Source of the DNA: Bacillus sp. AZ43
GTDB taxonomy: Bacteria; Actinomycetota; Actinomycetes; Mycobacteriales; Geodermatophilaceae
DNA length: 64,000 nucleotides
Assembly (NCBI GenBank): GCA_004570425.1
Contig: SPQJ01000018.1
Span: forward strand, 1 to 64,000
Direction of reading: 5' to 3'
Part shown: positions 24,365 to 34,991 of the stretch, piece by piece
How positions within the stretch are numbered: the first letter of the stretch is position 1
Layout of the letters: the number at the start of each line of letters is the position of its first letter
The notes under the pieces: generated by a model
What the model was told of the DNA's origin: nothing
Databases searched by the model: none
The model's input: only the letters and a program-made list of their open reading frames with translations
Program-made: the position numbers and the translations under genes

Positions 24365-27241
24365 GTGCTCGCACTCCTGCTCGTCCACCTGGTGGCCGCC
24401 GTGCTGGCGCCCGTTCTCGTGCGGTGGTGGGGCAGGAACGCCTTCCTGGCCCTCGCGCTGGTGCCCCTGGCCGGCTTCGTCTGGGTGCTGACCCGGCTCA
24501 CCACGGTCACCGGTGGCGGCGAGGTCGCCGAGAGCTCGCCGTGGGTGCCGGCGCTCGACCTGGACATCGCTCTCCGGCTGGACGCCCTGTCGCTCACCTT
24601 CGCGCTGCTGGTGACCGGGGTCGGCGCCCTCGTCCTCCTCTACTGCGCCCGCTACTTCGAGGCCGACGACGAGGGGACGGCGCGCTTCGCCGGCAACCTC
24701 ACCGCGTTCGCCGGATCGATGCTGGGCCTGGTGCTCGCCGACGACCTGCTGCTCCTGTACGTGTTCTGGGAGCTCACCACGGTCTTCTCGTACCTGCTCA
24801 TCGGCGGGGCCGGGACCAGGCTGGCGGCGCGGCGGGCGGCCAGCCAGGCGCTGATCCTCACCACCGCCGGCGGGCTGGCGATGCTCGTCGGGCTGATCAT
24901 GCTGGGCGAGAGCAGCGGCAGCTACCTGCTCTCGGAGGTCGTCGCCGACCCGGGCAGCGGGCCGCTCCTGGTCGCCGGCACGGTGCTCGTCCTCGCGGGT
25001 GCCCTGACCAAGTCGGCGATGGTGCCGTTCCACTTCTGGCTGCCCGCGGCCATGGAGGCCCCCACCCCGGTCAGCGCCTACCTGCACGCCGCGGCGATGG
25101 TGAAGGCCGGGATCTACCTGGTCGCGCGGCTCGCGCCGGGGCTCTCGGACGTGCCCGGCTGGCGGCCGGTGGTGCTCGGCCTGGGCCTGGCCACCATGCT
25201 CGTGGGCGGCTACCGGGCCCTGCGGCAGAACGACCTCAAGCTGCTGCTGGCCTTCGGCACGGTCAGCCAACTCGGCTTCCTCATGGTGCTGGTGGGCGCG
25301 GGCAGCCGGGAGCTGGCCGCCGCGGGGCTTGCCATGACGCTCGCCCACGCGCTGTTCAAGTCCACCCTGTTCCTGACCGTCGGCGTCATCGACCACTCGA
25401 CCGGCGTCCGCGACCTGCGCCTGCTGTCCGGACTGGGCCGGCGGCTGCCGGTCCTGGCGGTCGTCGGCGGGCTGGCCGGCGCCTCGATGGCCGGCGTGCC
25501 CCCGCTGTTCGGGTTCGTCGGCAAGGAAGCCGCCTTCACCGCGCTCTGGGAGGGCGGCCTGCCCGACCGCACCGCGGCAGGGATCGAGCTGGCCGGGCTG
25601 GTGCTGGGCTCGGTGCTCACCGCGGCCTACACGTTCCGCTTCCTGTGGGGCGCCTTCGCCCGAAAGGCCGGCTGCGCCGACACCGAGGTGGTGCATCCCC
25701 CGAGCGCGCTGTTCCTCGCCGCCCCCGCCGTGCTGGCCGCCACCGGGCTGGTCGTGGGCCCGGCCAGCCCGGTGCTGGAGCCGCTGGTCGCCCGGTACGC
25801 CGACACGATGCCGCTGATCGCCCCCGAGGCGGAGGAGCTCGCGCTGTGGCACGGGCTCCAGCCCGCGCTCGCGCTGTCGGCTGTGACCCTGCTCGGCGGC
25901 TGGGCACTGTTCGCCGCCCGCGAGCGCATCTTCCGGGCGCAGCGGCGGCTGGCCGTCGGCGCCTCGGCCGACGAGGGCTACTGGAACACCCTGCAGGCCG
26001 TCGACCGGCTCGCCGTCCTCGTCACCGGGACGACGCAGCGCGGCTCGCTGCCGGCCTACCTCGGCACGATCCTGGTGGTGGTCCTGGCCCTGCCCGGCTC
26101 GGTGCTGCTGTTCCGGGCGCCGTGGCCCGGCGAGTGGCGCGCGTGGGACAGCCCGGTGCAGGCCCTGGTCGGGGCGGTCGCGATCATCGCGGCCGTGCTG
26201 GCGCTGCGCATCCGGCAGCGGTTGTCCGCGGTCCTCGTCGTCGGCGTCACCGGCTACGCCCTCGCGGTGCTCTTCGCCCTCCAGGGCGCCCCCGACCTGG
26301 CCCTCACGCAGTTCCTCGTGGAGACGCTGACCCTGGTCGTCTTCGTCCTCGTCCTGCGCAAGCTGCCCAAGGACATCACCGAGCGGCACCGGCCGCGCGA
26401 GCGGGCGGGCCGGGGCGTGCTCGCCGTCGGCGTGGGCGTCCTCATGGCGGCGGCCGGGGCGGTCGCGATGAGCGCGCGCACCGCCACCCCGGTCTCGGTG
26501 GACTACCCCGAGGCGGCCTACGACTTCGGCGGCGGCCAGAACGTCGTGAACGTGACCCTGGTCGACATCCGTGCCTGGGACACCCTCGGCGAGATCTCGC
26601 TGCTCGTCGTCGCCGCCACCGGGGTCGCGAGCCTCGTCTTCCTGCGGCACCGGACCGGGGCGGTCGACCGGCTGGACCCCGTGCAGCTCGCCCGGCAGCA
26701 GCGGACGTCCCGGCGGGCACCGCGCGGTCAGTGGCTGGCCGCCTCCGCCGTGCTCGCCCCGGAACGGCGGTCGGTGATCCTCGAGGTGATCACCCGGGTC
26801 CTGTTCCACACGATCCTGGTGTTCTCGATCTTCCTGCTGTTCAGCGGCCACAACGAGCCCGGCGGTGGGTTCGCCGGCGGGCTCGTGGCGGGACTGGCGC
26901 TGGTGCTGCGCTACCTGGCCGGGGGCCGCTACGAGCTGGGTGAGGCGGCCCCGGTCGACCCGGGCCTCCTGCTGGGCGTCGGCCTGCTGTTCTCCGGGAC
27001 GACCGGCGTCGTCGGGCTGATGCTCGGCGCCGACGTCCTGCAGACCGCGATCCTCCAGACGACGCTGCCCGTGCTCGGCGACGTCAAGCTCGTCACCTCG
27101 CTGTTCTTCGACATCGGCGTCTACCTGATCGTGGTCGGGCTGGTGCTCGACATCCTCCGGAGCCTCGGCGCCGAACTGGACCGCCAGGTGGACGAGGACG
27201 ACCCGATCGACGCCGCGCCCGGAGAGGTGATCCTCCGATGA
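24365..27241 (+). CDS. mrpA: Mrp-type Na+(cation)/H+ antiporter, subunits A and B fused
   Basis: 958 residues, first gene of a seven-subunit antiporter operon. The N-terminal 500 residues form the proton-pumping antiporter module related to NuoL: LTKSAMVPFHFWLPAAMEAPTPVSAYLHAA with conserved Lys and His, and LAFGTVSQLGFLMV. The rest has the MrpA C-terminal helices (LFALQGAPDLALTQFLVETL) and then an MrpB-like part from about 800 (ITRVLFHTILVFSIFLLFSGHNEPGGGFAGG). No separate mrpB follows, so B is fused here. Start GTG 24365 has GGAG nearby. The stop overlaps mrpC. Confidence 0.95.
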   Translation: MLALLLVHLVAAVLAPVLVRWWGRNAFLALALVPLAGFVWVLTRLTTVTGGGEVAESSPWVPALDLDIALRLDALSLTFALLVTGVGALVLLYCARYFEADDEGTARFAGNLTAFAGSMLGLVLADDLLLLYVFWELTTVFSYLLIGGAGTRLAARRAASQALILTTAGGLAMLVGLIMLGESSGSYLLSEVVADPGSGPLLVAGTVLVLAGALTKSAMVPFHFWLPAAMEAPTPVSAYLHAAAMVKAGIYLVARLAPGLSDVPGWRPVVLGLGLATMLVGGYRALRQNDLKLLLAFGTVSQLGFLMVLVGAGSRELAAAGLAMTLAHALFKSTLFLTVGVIDHSTGVRDLRLLSGLGRRLPVLAVVGGLAGASMAGVPPLFGFVGKEAAFTALWEGGLPDRTAAGIELAGLVLGSVLTAAYTFRFLWGAFARKAGCADTEVVHPPSALFLAAPAVLAATGLVVGPASPVLEPLVARYADTMPLIAPEAEELALWHGLQPALALSAVTLLGGWALFAARERIFRAQRRLAVGASADEGYWNTLQAVDRLAVLVTGTTQRGSLPAYLGTILVVVLALPGSVLLFRAPWPGEWRAWDSPVQALVGAVAIIAAVLALRIRQRLSAVLVVGVTGYALAVLFALQGAPDLALTQFLVETLTLVVFVLVLRKLPKDITERHRPRERAGRGVLAVGVGVLMAAAGAVAMSARTATPVSVDYPEAAYDFGGGQNVVNVTLVDIRAWDTLGEISLLVVAATGVASLVFLRHRTGAVDRLDPVQLARQQRTSRRAPRGQWLAASAVLAPERRSVILEVITRVLFHTILVFSIFLLFSGHNEPGGGFAGGLVAGLALVLRYLAGGRYELGEAAPVDPGLLLGVGLLFSGTTGVVGLMLGADVLQTAILQTTLPVLGDVKLVTSLFFDIGVYLIVVGLVLDILRSLGAELDRQVDEDDPIDAAPGEVILR

Positions 27242-27765
27242 CCCCCACCGTCGTCCTGCCGGTGGTCATCGGCGTCCTCTACGCGGCCGGGGTGTACCTG
27301 CTGCTCGACCGCAGCCTCACCCGCGTGCTCCTGGGCTTCCTGCTGCTCGGCAACGCGACCAACCTGCTCCTGCTGTCCACCGGCGGCCCGGCCGGCCTCG
27401 CGCCGATCCTCGGCTACGGCGACCCGGAGGACATGAGCGACCCGCTGCCGCAGGCCCTCATCCTCACCGCCATCGTCATCACGTTCGGGATCGCGGCGTT
27501 CGTGCTGGCGATCATCTACCGGTCCTGGCGCCTGGTGCGGCAGGAGGCGATCGAGGTGGACGAGGAGGACCGCCGGATCGCCCGCCGGTCGGACACCGAC
27601 GCCGACGACATCGACCCCGACGACCTGGCGCCCGAGGACCGGCCGGCCATGCACGACGACACCTTCGCCGCCGACAACGACGTCGAGCGCAGCCTGGCCA
27701 GGCACTACGCGGGGATCCCCTCCGACGACGTGGACCTGCCGCCGACCCGACGGAGGAACCGGTGA
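27238..27765 (+). CDS. mrpC: Mrp antiporter subunit C
   Basis: 175 residues, a NuoK-like three-helix subunit: VVIGVLYAAGVYLLLDRSLTR, VLLGFLLLGNATNLLLLSTG and the third helix ALILTAIVITFGIAAFVLAI. A hydrophilic acidic tail of about 75 residues follows, longer than in most MrpC proteins (usually about 110-125 residues). ATG 27238 overlaps the mrpA stop by four bases. Confidence 0.94.
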   Translation: MTPTVVLPVVIGVLYAAGVYLLLDRSLTRVLLGFLLLGNATNLLLLSTGGPAGLAPILGYGDPEDMSDPLPQALILTAIVITFGIAAFVLAIIYRSWRLVRQEAIEVDEEDRRIARRSDTDADDIDPDDLAPEDRPAMHDDTFAADNDVERSLARHYAGIPSDDVDLPPTRRRNR

Positions 27766-29498
27766 TCCGCGTCCTCACCCCGCTGCCGGTCCTGCTGCCG
27801 CTGCTGGGTGCCGCGGCGGCCCTCCTGGTCGGCGGCCGGCACCCGCGGGTGCAGCGGACGCTGAGCGTCGCCGTCCTCACCGCGGTGCTCGCCGTGTCGG
27901 TCGCGTTGCTCCTGCTCGCCGACGCCGACGGCGCGGCGGCGGTCTCGGTCGGCGGCTGGGCGGTGCCGCTGGGCATCGTGCTCGTCGTCGACCGGCTCTC
28001 GGCCCTCATGCTCGTCGTCGCCGCGACCGTGGCGCTCGGGGTGCTCGTCTTCGCGGTCGGCCAGGGCGCCGCGGACGGCGACGAGGAGACGCCGATCTCG
28101 ATCTTCCACCCGACGTTCCTCGTGCTCATCGCCGGCGTGGCCAACGCCTTCCTGGCCGGCGACCTGTTCAACCTCTACGTCGGCTTCGAGATCCTGCTGA
28201 CCGCCAGCTACGTGCTGCTGACCCTCGGCGGGTCGGCGCCGCGCATCCGGGCAGGCATCACCTACATCATCGTGAGCCTGCTCAGCTCGCTGCTGTTCCT
28301 CGCCGCGATCGGGCTGGTCTACGCGGCCACCGGCACGGTCAACATGGCCCAGCTGGCCGGGCGGCTCGCCGAGCTGCCCGACGGCACCCAGCTGCTGCTG
28401 CAGTCGATGCTGCTCATCGCGTTCTGCATCAAGGCGGCGGTCTTCCCGCTGTCGGCGTGGCTGCCCGACAGCTACCCGACCGCGCCCGCGCCCGTGACCG
28501 CGGTGTTCGCCGGGCTGCTCACCAAGGTCGGCGTCTACGCGATCATCCGCACGCAGACGCTGCTGTTTCCCGGCGGGGCGCTGGACCAGGTGCTCATGTG
28601 GGCCGCGCTCGCGACGATGCTGATCGGCATCCTGGGCGCGGTCGCGCAGACCGACATCCGGCGGATCCTCTCCTTCACCCTCGTCAGCCACATCGGCTAC
28701 ATGGTGTTCGGCGTCGCACTGGCGTCGTCGGCAGGCCTGGCGGGGGCGATCTTCTACGTCGTCCACCACATCGCCATCCAGACCACGCTGTTCCTCGTCG
28801 CGGGCCTCGTGGAACGGCAGGGCGGCTCGACCGGCGTGGACCGGCTGGGCGGACTGGCGACGGCGTCCCCCCTGCTCGCGATCCTGTACTTCGTCCCGGC
28901 GATGAACCTGGCGGGCATCCCGCCGTTCTCCGGGTTCATCGGCAAGTTGGGCCTGCTGGAGGCGGGCATCGCCGACGGCGGCTGGCTGCCGGTCGTCCTG
29001 GTCGCCGGCGGGGCGGTGACCAGCCTGCTCACCCTGCTGGCGATCTCCCGCGTGTGGAGCCGGGCCTTCTGGCGCCTGCCCGCACAGTCGCCGGCCGACG
29101 ACACCTCCGATGCCGCGGCCGCCGACGCCGGGCCCGACCTGTCGCCCGCGCCGGTCCCCGGTGCCGCGGACCAGGACGCCGTCGCGGACCAGCCGACCAG
29201 CACCGCGATCGGCGGCGGCCGCGCCGAGGCGCGGCGAGCGGCCTGGGAACGGCACACCGCCGTCGCGACCGCGACCGTGCCGGTCACCGACGGGCTGGGC
29301 GACGGCGACCCGCGCGAGCGGCCGCTGCGCCCGCTGCCGCGGGTGATGGTCGGGTCGACCGCGGCGATGGTGGTGGTGACCGTCGGGCTCACCGCGCTGG
29401 CCGGTCCGCTGTACGGGGTCGCGGAGCGGGCGGCCGACGACCTCCGCGACCGGAGCCCCTACGTCTCGGCGGTCTTCGGCGGGGAGGACGTGCCGTGA
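27762..29498 (+). CDS. mrpD: Mrp antiporter subunit D
   Basis: 578 residues, the second NuoM/N-like antiporter module. Seen: NAFLAGDLFNLYVGFEILLT with the conserved Glu, KAAVFPLSAWLPDSYPTAPA with the Lys, and LSFTLVSHIGYMVFGVALAS. The cytoplasmic region at about 445-520 is Ala/Asp-rich and looks like an insertion before the final helix. GTG 27762 overlaps mrpC stop. With MrpA it is expected to carry the ion-exchange paths. Confidence 0.95.
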   Translation: MIRVLTPLPVLLPLLGAAAALLVGGRHPRVQRTLSVAVLTAVLAVSVALLLLADADGAAAVSVGGWAVPLGIVLVVDRLSALMLVVAATVALGVLVFAVGQGAADGDEETPISIFHPTFLVLIAGVANAFLAGDLFNLYVGFEILLTASYVLLTLGGSAPRIRAGITYIIVSLLSSLLFLAAIGLVYAATGTVNMAQLAGRLAELPDGTQLLLQSMLLIAFCIKAAVFPLSAWLPDSYPTAPAPVTAVFAGLLTKVGVYAIIRTQTLLFPGGALDQVLMWAALATMLIGILGAVAQTDIRRILSFTLVSHIGYMVFGVALASSAGLAGAIFYVVHHIAIQTTLFLVAGLVERQGGSTGVDRLGGLATASPLLAILYFVPAMNLAGIPPFSGFIGKLGLLEAGIADGGWLPVVLVAGGAVTSLLTLLAISRVWSRAFWRLPAQSPADDTSDAAAADAGPDLSPAPVPGAADQDAVADQPTSTAIGGGRAEARRAAWERHTAVATATVPVTDGLGDGDPRERPLRPLPRVMVGSTAAMVVVTVGLTALAGPLYGVAERAADDLRDRSPYVSAVFGGEDVP

Positions 29499-30079
29499 CC
29501 GGCACCGCCGGTCCCGGCCACCACCTGCGGCACCAGCTGCCGCTGCTGGTCTGGCTCGTCCTCGTGTGGAACCTGCTCTGGGGCACCTGGTCGTGGGCCA
29601 ACCTGCTCAGCGGGATCGCCGTCGCCCTCGGCGTGACGCTGCTGCTGCCGCTGCCCCCGGTCGTCGGCGGCACCCGCGTGCGGCCGGTCCCCCTGGTGCG
29701 GTTCCTCGGGCACTTCGTCGCCGACCTGGTCCGCTCCGGCGCGCTGGTCGCCTGGCAGACGGTCCGCCCGCGGGGCATCGCCCGCAGCGCGATCATCAGG
29801 GTGCAGCTGCGCACCGACTCCGACCTGCTGCTCACGATCCTGACCGAGTCGCTGACGCTGGTGCCCGGCTCGATGGTGATCGACCTGGACCGGGAGCGCC
29901 GCACGATCGCGCTGCACATCCTGCACGTGCGCGACGAGGCCGACGTCGAGCGCCAGCGCGCCGCCGTGCTGGCCGAGGAGGAGCGGGTGGTGCGCGCGTT
30001 CGGCTCACTGGACGAGATCGCGGCGCTCGGGCTGGCGCCCGGCGAGCCCGTCCCCGGCACCGGGCGGAGGACGCCGTGA
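29495..30079 (+). CDS. mrpE: Mrp antiporter subunit E
   Basis: 194 residues. Two N-terminal helices (LPLLVWLVLVWNLLWGTWSW and LLSGIAVALGVTLLLPLP), then the conserved soluble part RVQLRTDSDLLLTILTESLT and LVPGSMVIDLDRERRTIALH, diagnostic of MrpE. GTG 29495 overlaps the mrpD stop. A short basic/proline tail ends the protein. Confidence 0.94.
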   Translation: MTGTAGPGHHLRHQLPLLVWLVLVWNLLWGTWSWANLLSGIAVALGVTLLLPLPPVVGGTRVRPVPLVRFLGHFVADLVRSGALVAWQTVRPRGIARSAIIRVQLRTDSDLLLTILTESLTLVPGSMVIDLDRERRTIALHILHVRDEADVERQRAAVLAEEERVVRAFGSLDEIAALGLAPGEPVPGTGRRTP

Positions 30080-30417
30080 CCGTCGTCCTCTGGCTCGCCT
30101 ACGGCATGCTCGGCGTCGGGGCGCTGCTCGCGCTGGTCCGGCTCGGGATCGGGCCGTCGCTGCTGGACCGCGTGGTCGCGACCGACACGCTGCTGGTGAT
30201 CATCGCGGCGGGGCTGGCCGTCCACGCCGGGCTGCAGCGCGACCCGACCGTCGTCCCGGTGCTGGTGGTGGTCTCGCTGCTGGCCTTCGTCGGGTCCGTG
30301 TCGGTGGCCCGCTACATCGGCGGCATGCTGGTCCGCTCGGGCGGGGACGGCCAGGACGTCGGCCTGCCCGAGGCGGCCGAGGAGCGCGCCGCCCGGGCCG
30401 CGGAGGGGGACCGGTGA
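30076..30417 (+). CDS. mrpF: Mrp antiporter subunit F
   Basis: 113 residues with three helices: VVLWLAYGMLGVGALLALVR, the conserved IGPSLLDRVVATDTLLVIIA and VVVSLLAFVGSVSVARYIGG. The GPSLLDRVVAxD motif is typical of MrpF. The last 25 residues are hydrophilic. GTG 30076 overlaps mrpE, and its stop overlaps mrpG. Confidence 0.94.
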   Translation: MTVVLWLAYGMLGVGALLALVRLGIGPSLLDRVVATDTLLVIIAAGLAVHAGLQRDPTVVPVLVVVSLLAFVGSVSVARYIGGMLVRSGGDGQDVGLPEAAEERAARAAEGDR

Positions 30418-30860
30418 GCGGCTTCGAGAACGCCGGCGACGTGCTCGCCGTCGTCCTGCTCCTCCTCGGCGCCGTCCTGTGCCTGACCGCGGGGCTGGGC
30501 CTGCTGCGCTTCCCGGACGTCCTCACCCGGATGCACGCCGGCACCAAGCCGCAGGTCCTGGGCGTCCTGCTGATCATGGTCGGGTCGGCGGTCCGGCTGC
30601 AGGGCTGGTCGGCCACCTGGATGCTGCTGCTCGTGGCGGTGTTCCAGATGCTCACCGCGCCGGTGAGCGCGCACATGATCAGCCGGGTCGCCTACCGCCG
30701 GCGCCACGTGCGCCGCGACCGGCTGCTGGTCGACGAGCTGCACACAGGCGGCGAGGTGCGCGACAGCGTCTACCGGGGGGACGAGCCCGCCGACGCCCCG
30801 CCCGAGCAGCCCGCGCAGGCGCTGGCGGAGAGCCGGCGGGAGGACTCTCAGGACAGCTGA
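30414..30860 (+). CDS. mrpG: Mrp antiporter subunit G
   Basis: 148 residues. Helices VLLLLGAVLCLTAGLGLLRF, then the family motif FPDVLTRMHAGTKPQVLGVL, and ATWMLLLVAVFQMLTAPVSA. A hydrophilic tail rich in Arg, then Glu/Ala, extends the protein. It completes the operon A(B)CDEFG. Its last 13 bases overlap the end of the converging VOC gene. Confidence 0.94.
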   Translation: MSGFENAGDVLAVVLLLLGAVLCLTAGLGLLRFPDVLTRMHAGTKPQVLGVLLIMVGSAVRLQGWSATWMLLLVAVFQMLTAPVSAHMISRVAYRRRHVRRDRLLVDELHTGGEVRDSVYRGDEPADAPPEQPAQALAESRREDSQDS

Positions 30861-31717
30861 CCCAGCCAGAACGGCAGCCCCTGGTCGTCCCGGCACAGCG
30901 CCGACAGCCCGTAGGACTGCCGCTCGATCTCGCCGGCCTGCCCGCCGGCGGTGCGGACGGCGGCGACGGCGACCTCGATGTCGTCGACGGCGTACATGGG
31001 CACGGTGCCGGGCTCGCTGCTGCCGCCGCCGATGCCCACCATGGGCGTCGGGCCCTCGACCTGCCAGCCGTCGGGCACGCGGCCGGGCACCGCCGTCCAG
31101 CCGAGGACGGCGCCGTAGAAGTCCAGCGCGCGGCGGCCGTCGGGCACGTTGAGGGTGAGGTAGACCGGGTCGCCCGGCTTCGGCGCGGGCGTGGCCGCGG
31201 GCGGCGCGGACTGCAGCATCCAGCGGTGGCCGTACGGGTCGACCAGCCGGCCGGAGCGGCCGTAGGGCTCGTCCGTGGCCGGGCGCTCGACGGTCGCGCC
31301 GGCGTCCGCGGCGCGGTCCATGGCCGCGTCGACGTCGGGCACCGAGAGGTGCAGCGAGACCGGCGGCTTCCCGTCGCCGGGGCCCGCGAGGCCGTACTCG
31401 GGGTACTCGTCGGCGAGGTAGAGGGTCGCGCCGGCGATCTCGAGCTCGGCGTGGCCGATGCGGTCGCCGTCGAGGTACGGGTCGCCGACCGTGCGGGCGC
31501 CGAACGCCTCGGCGTACCAGGAGATGGCGGCACGGGCGTCGCGGACGACGAGGTAGGGGATCAGTGCGGACACGGGGGACCTCCTCGGCTCGGTGGGGAC
31601 GGCGGGCTGCTGCTGGAGCAGCGCGCGGCGGAGCCGCTCGCGGAGCGCGGCGGCGAAGTCGGGGTCGGGCTCGACGGGCTCCACGGGCAGCCGCAGCCGG
31701 CTGAACGGGTCAGTCAT
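30848..31717 (-). CDS. VOC family protein with an N-terminal sigma-associated stub
   Basis: 289 residues. The first 35 (MTDPFSRLRLPVEPVEPDPD, then FAAALRERLRRALLQQ) look like the short amphipathic N-terminus seen in proteins encoded after actinobacterial ECF sigma genes. Two VOC domains follow: SALIPYLVVRDARAAISWYA and PVYLTLNVPDGRRALDFYGA. The start overlaps the sigma gene's stop by eight bases. The fusion suggests a sensory or anti-sigma-like role, or a resistance enzyme under sigma control; neither is proved. Confidence 0.85.
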   Translation of the reverse strand: MTDPFSRLRLPVEPVEPDPDFAAALRERLRRALLQQQPAVPTEPRRSPVSALIPYLVVRDARAAISWYAEAFGARTVGDPYLDGDRIGHAELEIAGATLYLADEYPEYGLAGPGDGKPPVSLHLSVPDVDAAMDRAADAGATVERPATDEPYGRSGRLVDPYGHRWMLQSAPPAATPAPKPGDPVYLTLNVPDGRRALDFYGAVLGWTAVPGRVPDGWQVEGPTPMVGIGGGSSEPGTVPMYAVDDIEVAVAAVRTAGGQAGEIERQSYGLSALCRDDQGLPFWLGQLS

Positions 31718-32240
31718 CGCTGCCCCCGGTGGTGACGTACGCGCGGCGGAAGGCGGCGCGGGCGCGGACGAGCAGCGCCTCGGTGGCGTGGACGGTGCGC
31801 TGCAGGAGGGCGGCGACCTGGGGTACCGGGAGGTCGTCGAGGTAGCGCAGGGTCAGGGCGGCGCGGTGCTGCGGGGAGAGCTGCTCGAGGACCTGACGCG
31901 CGCGCAGGCCGTCCAGCTCCTCGTCCCAGGGGTCGTCGGCGTGCGCCGTGCCGCCGTCGAGGAGCCGCAGCCCGCGCTCCTCGCGGTCGAGGCGGCGCCA
32001 GTGGTCGACCAGCTTGTGCCGGGCGGTGCCGATCAGCCAGGGCACGGTGGTGGGCCCGCCGCCGTCCTTCTCGGCCCGGACGGCGGCGAGGAACGTCTCG
32101 GCCGTCAGGTCCTCGGCCAGGGCGCGCCGGCCGCAGCGGGCGAGCAGGTAGCCGTACACCTGGGGGAGCGCGGTGTCGTAGAGCGACAGCAGCCCGGGAT
32201 CGGGCGGTGGTCCCACCGCGCGCGATCCCGGGCTGCTCAT
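31710..32240 (-). CDS. ECF-type RNA polymerase sigma factor
   Basis: 176 residues. Region 2 covers about 15-80: LYDTALPQVYGYLLARCGRR, ALAEDLTAETFLAAVR and VPWLIGTARHKLVDHWRRLD. Region 4 covers about 110-170: LEQLSPQHRAALTLRYLDDL and PVPQVAALLQRTVHATEALL. No long C-terminal extension is present. It overlaps and presumably is cotranscribed with the VOC gene. The start codon at 32240 gives MSSPGSRAVG; a slightly shorter start cannot be excluded. Confidence 0.9.
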   Translation of the reverse strand: MSSPGSRAVGPPPDPGLLSLYDTALPQVYGYLLARCGRRALAEDLTAETFLAAVRAEKDGGGPTTVPWLIGTARHKLVDHWRRLDREERGLRLLDGGTAHADDPWDEELDGLRARQVLEQLSPQHRAALTLRYLDDLPVPQVAALLQRTVHATEALLVRARAAFRRAYVTTGGSDD

Positions 32241-32292
32241 GTCCCTCCGTCGTCCGGGCCGGGTGTTCTCCGACGCCCCGACGACGAGATTC

Positions 32293-34134
<1,842 letters not shown>

Positions 34135-34156
<22 letters not shown>

Positions 34157-34182
34157 CGGATAAGCAGGAGGCTGCCGCGCAC
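34135..34182 (-). CDS. leuA leader peptide
   Basis: A 15-codon frame begins with GTG 34182, reads VRGSLLLIRRGEALS and ends TAG at 34135-34137. The codons at positions 5-7 are CTC CTG CTT, a Leu run, followed by ATC. A GTG nine bases further upstream (VDD extension) is also in frame. It sits about 100 bases before leuA and overlaps one arm of the hairpin. Leader-peptide control of leuA has been predicted for actinobacteria from comparative analysis. A GATAGT box shortly upstream would place transcription close to the start, so the leader may be nearly leaderless. Confidence 0.7.
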
Positions 34183-34203
34183 GTCGTCCACGGTAGCAGC
34201 GGA

Positions 34204-34836
34204 CTATCCCACGTCGCACCGACACGGGCACTCGTCGGCGTGGACGGGCTTCGCGGTCCAGTCGTCCAGCTCGTCGCAAACCGCGGGGCAGGTGCAGGTG
34301 AACGCGGGTGCGGGAGGGACCTCGCCGGCCGCCACCCGGCGCTGCCGCTCCTCCTGCCGCCTCCGGCGCGCGGCCCGCTGCCGCGCCGCCGCCCGTTCGG
34401 CCGGGGAGTCGCCCGGCTGTGGTCGCAGGTGGTCGTCGGGCACGTCGGTGCGGCCGCGCCAGCGGTCACGCGCGCGGCGCGACCTGTCGAACGTGTACCA
34501 GGGCTGGTCGCGTGCGTGGCGGTGCTCGGTGTGCCACCAGTCCTCGTCGCCGTACCGGGTGTCGAGATGGGCGGGGAACCGCCGGTTCGCTCCGTCTCTC
34601 ACGGAGTCCGCGGTCATCGGACGGGCCTCGTCGCCGGTCGCGTCGAGCAATGCCAGCCTCAGGCCGGCCACGGCGGCCAGACGGGACAGCAGCTCGACGG
34701 TCAGACCGCGGCGACCGCTCTCCGCTTGCGCGATCGCGGAATGGGAGACCCCACAGGCCTGCGCCAGCTGCCTTTGGGAGAGATCCGCTCGGCGGCGGAT
34801 TCGCCGGAGCGCACCCGGCAGGTCGAAATCGGACAT
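34204..34836 (-). CDS. XRE-type helix-turn-helix protein with cysteine-rich C-terminus
   Basis: 210 residues. An N-terminal Cro/C1-type DNA-binding domain (about 8-60): LPGALRRIRRRADLSQRQLA and QACGVSHSAIAQAESGRRGL. The middle is Arg-, Trp- and Asp-rich (RYGDEDWWHTEHRHARDQPW), then a basic helix (RQRAARRRRQEERQRR). The last 32 residues have six cysteines: C181, C183, C187 and C203, C205, C207, suggesting a metal site. I do not recognise the whole architecture. ATG 34836 is chosen at the start of the HTH domain. It lies directly upstream of the leuA leader on the same strand. Confidence 0.8.
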   Translation of the reverse strand: MSDFDLPGALRRIRRRADLSQRQLAQACGVSHSAIAQAESGRRGLTVELLSRLAAVAGLRLALLDATGDEARPMTADSVRDGANRRFPAHLDTRYGDEDWWHTEHRHARDQPWYTFDRSRRARDRWRGRTDVPDDHLRPQPGDSPAERAAARQRAARRRRQEERQRRVAAGEVPPAPAFTCTCPAVCDELDDWTAKPVHADECPCRCDVG

Positions 34837-34913
34837 CCCCGGATCGTGCGGCGAGAGCAGGGCGTCGACGGGCGGGACAGCGATCTGTGGAGCGGCCGCG
34901 CAGGTGTGCACCG

Positions 34914-34956
34914 AAGCTCGTGCTCTGAGTGCGCTCGGGACTCAGAGCACGAGCTT
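34914..34956. terminator. Strong hairpin, probable transcription terminator
   Basis: AAGCTCGTGCTCTGAGT (34914-34930) pairs without mismatch with ACTCAGAGCACGAGCTT (34940-34956) across a 9-base loop. It lies 35 bases beyond the phospholipase D stop and before the HTH gene. There is no T-run, as is common in actinobacteria. It may also shape the HTH gene's promoter region. Confidence 0.65.
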
Positions 34957-34991
34957 CCCGGTAGAGGTCCTGGCCGGCCGGGATGTCAGGG

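Noticed and set aside
24302-26851. Very long open frame antisense to the Mrp A gene (849 codons)
   Set aside because: It is a mirror of high third-position GC in mrpA. The translation is His/Gln/Gly/Arg-rich with no domain pattern.
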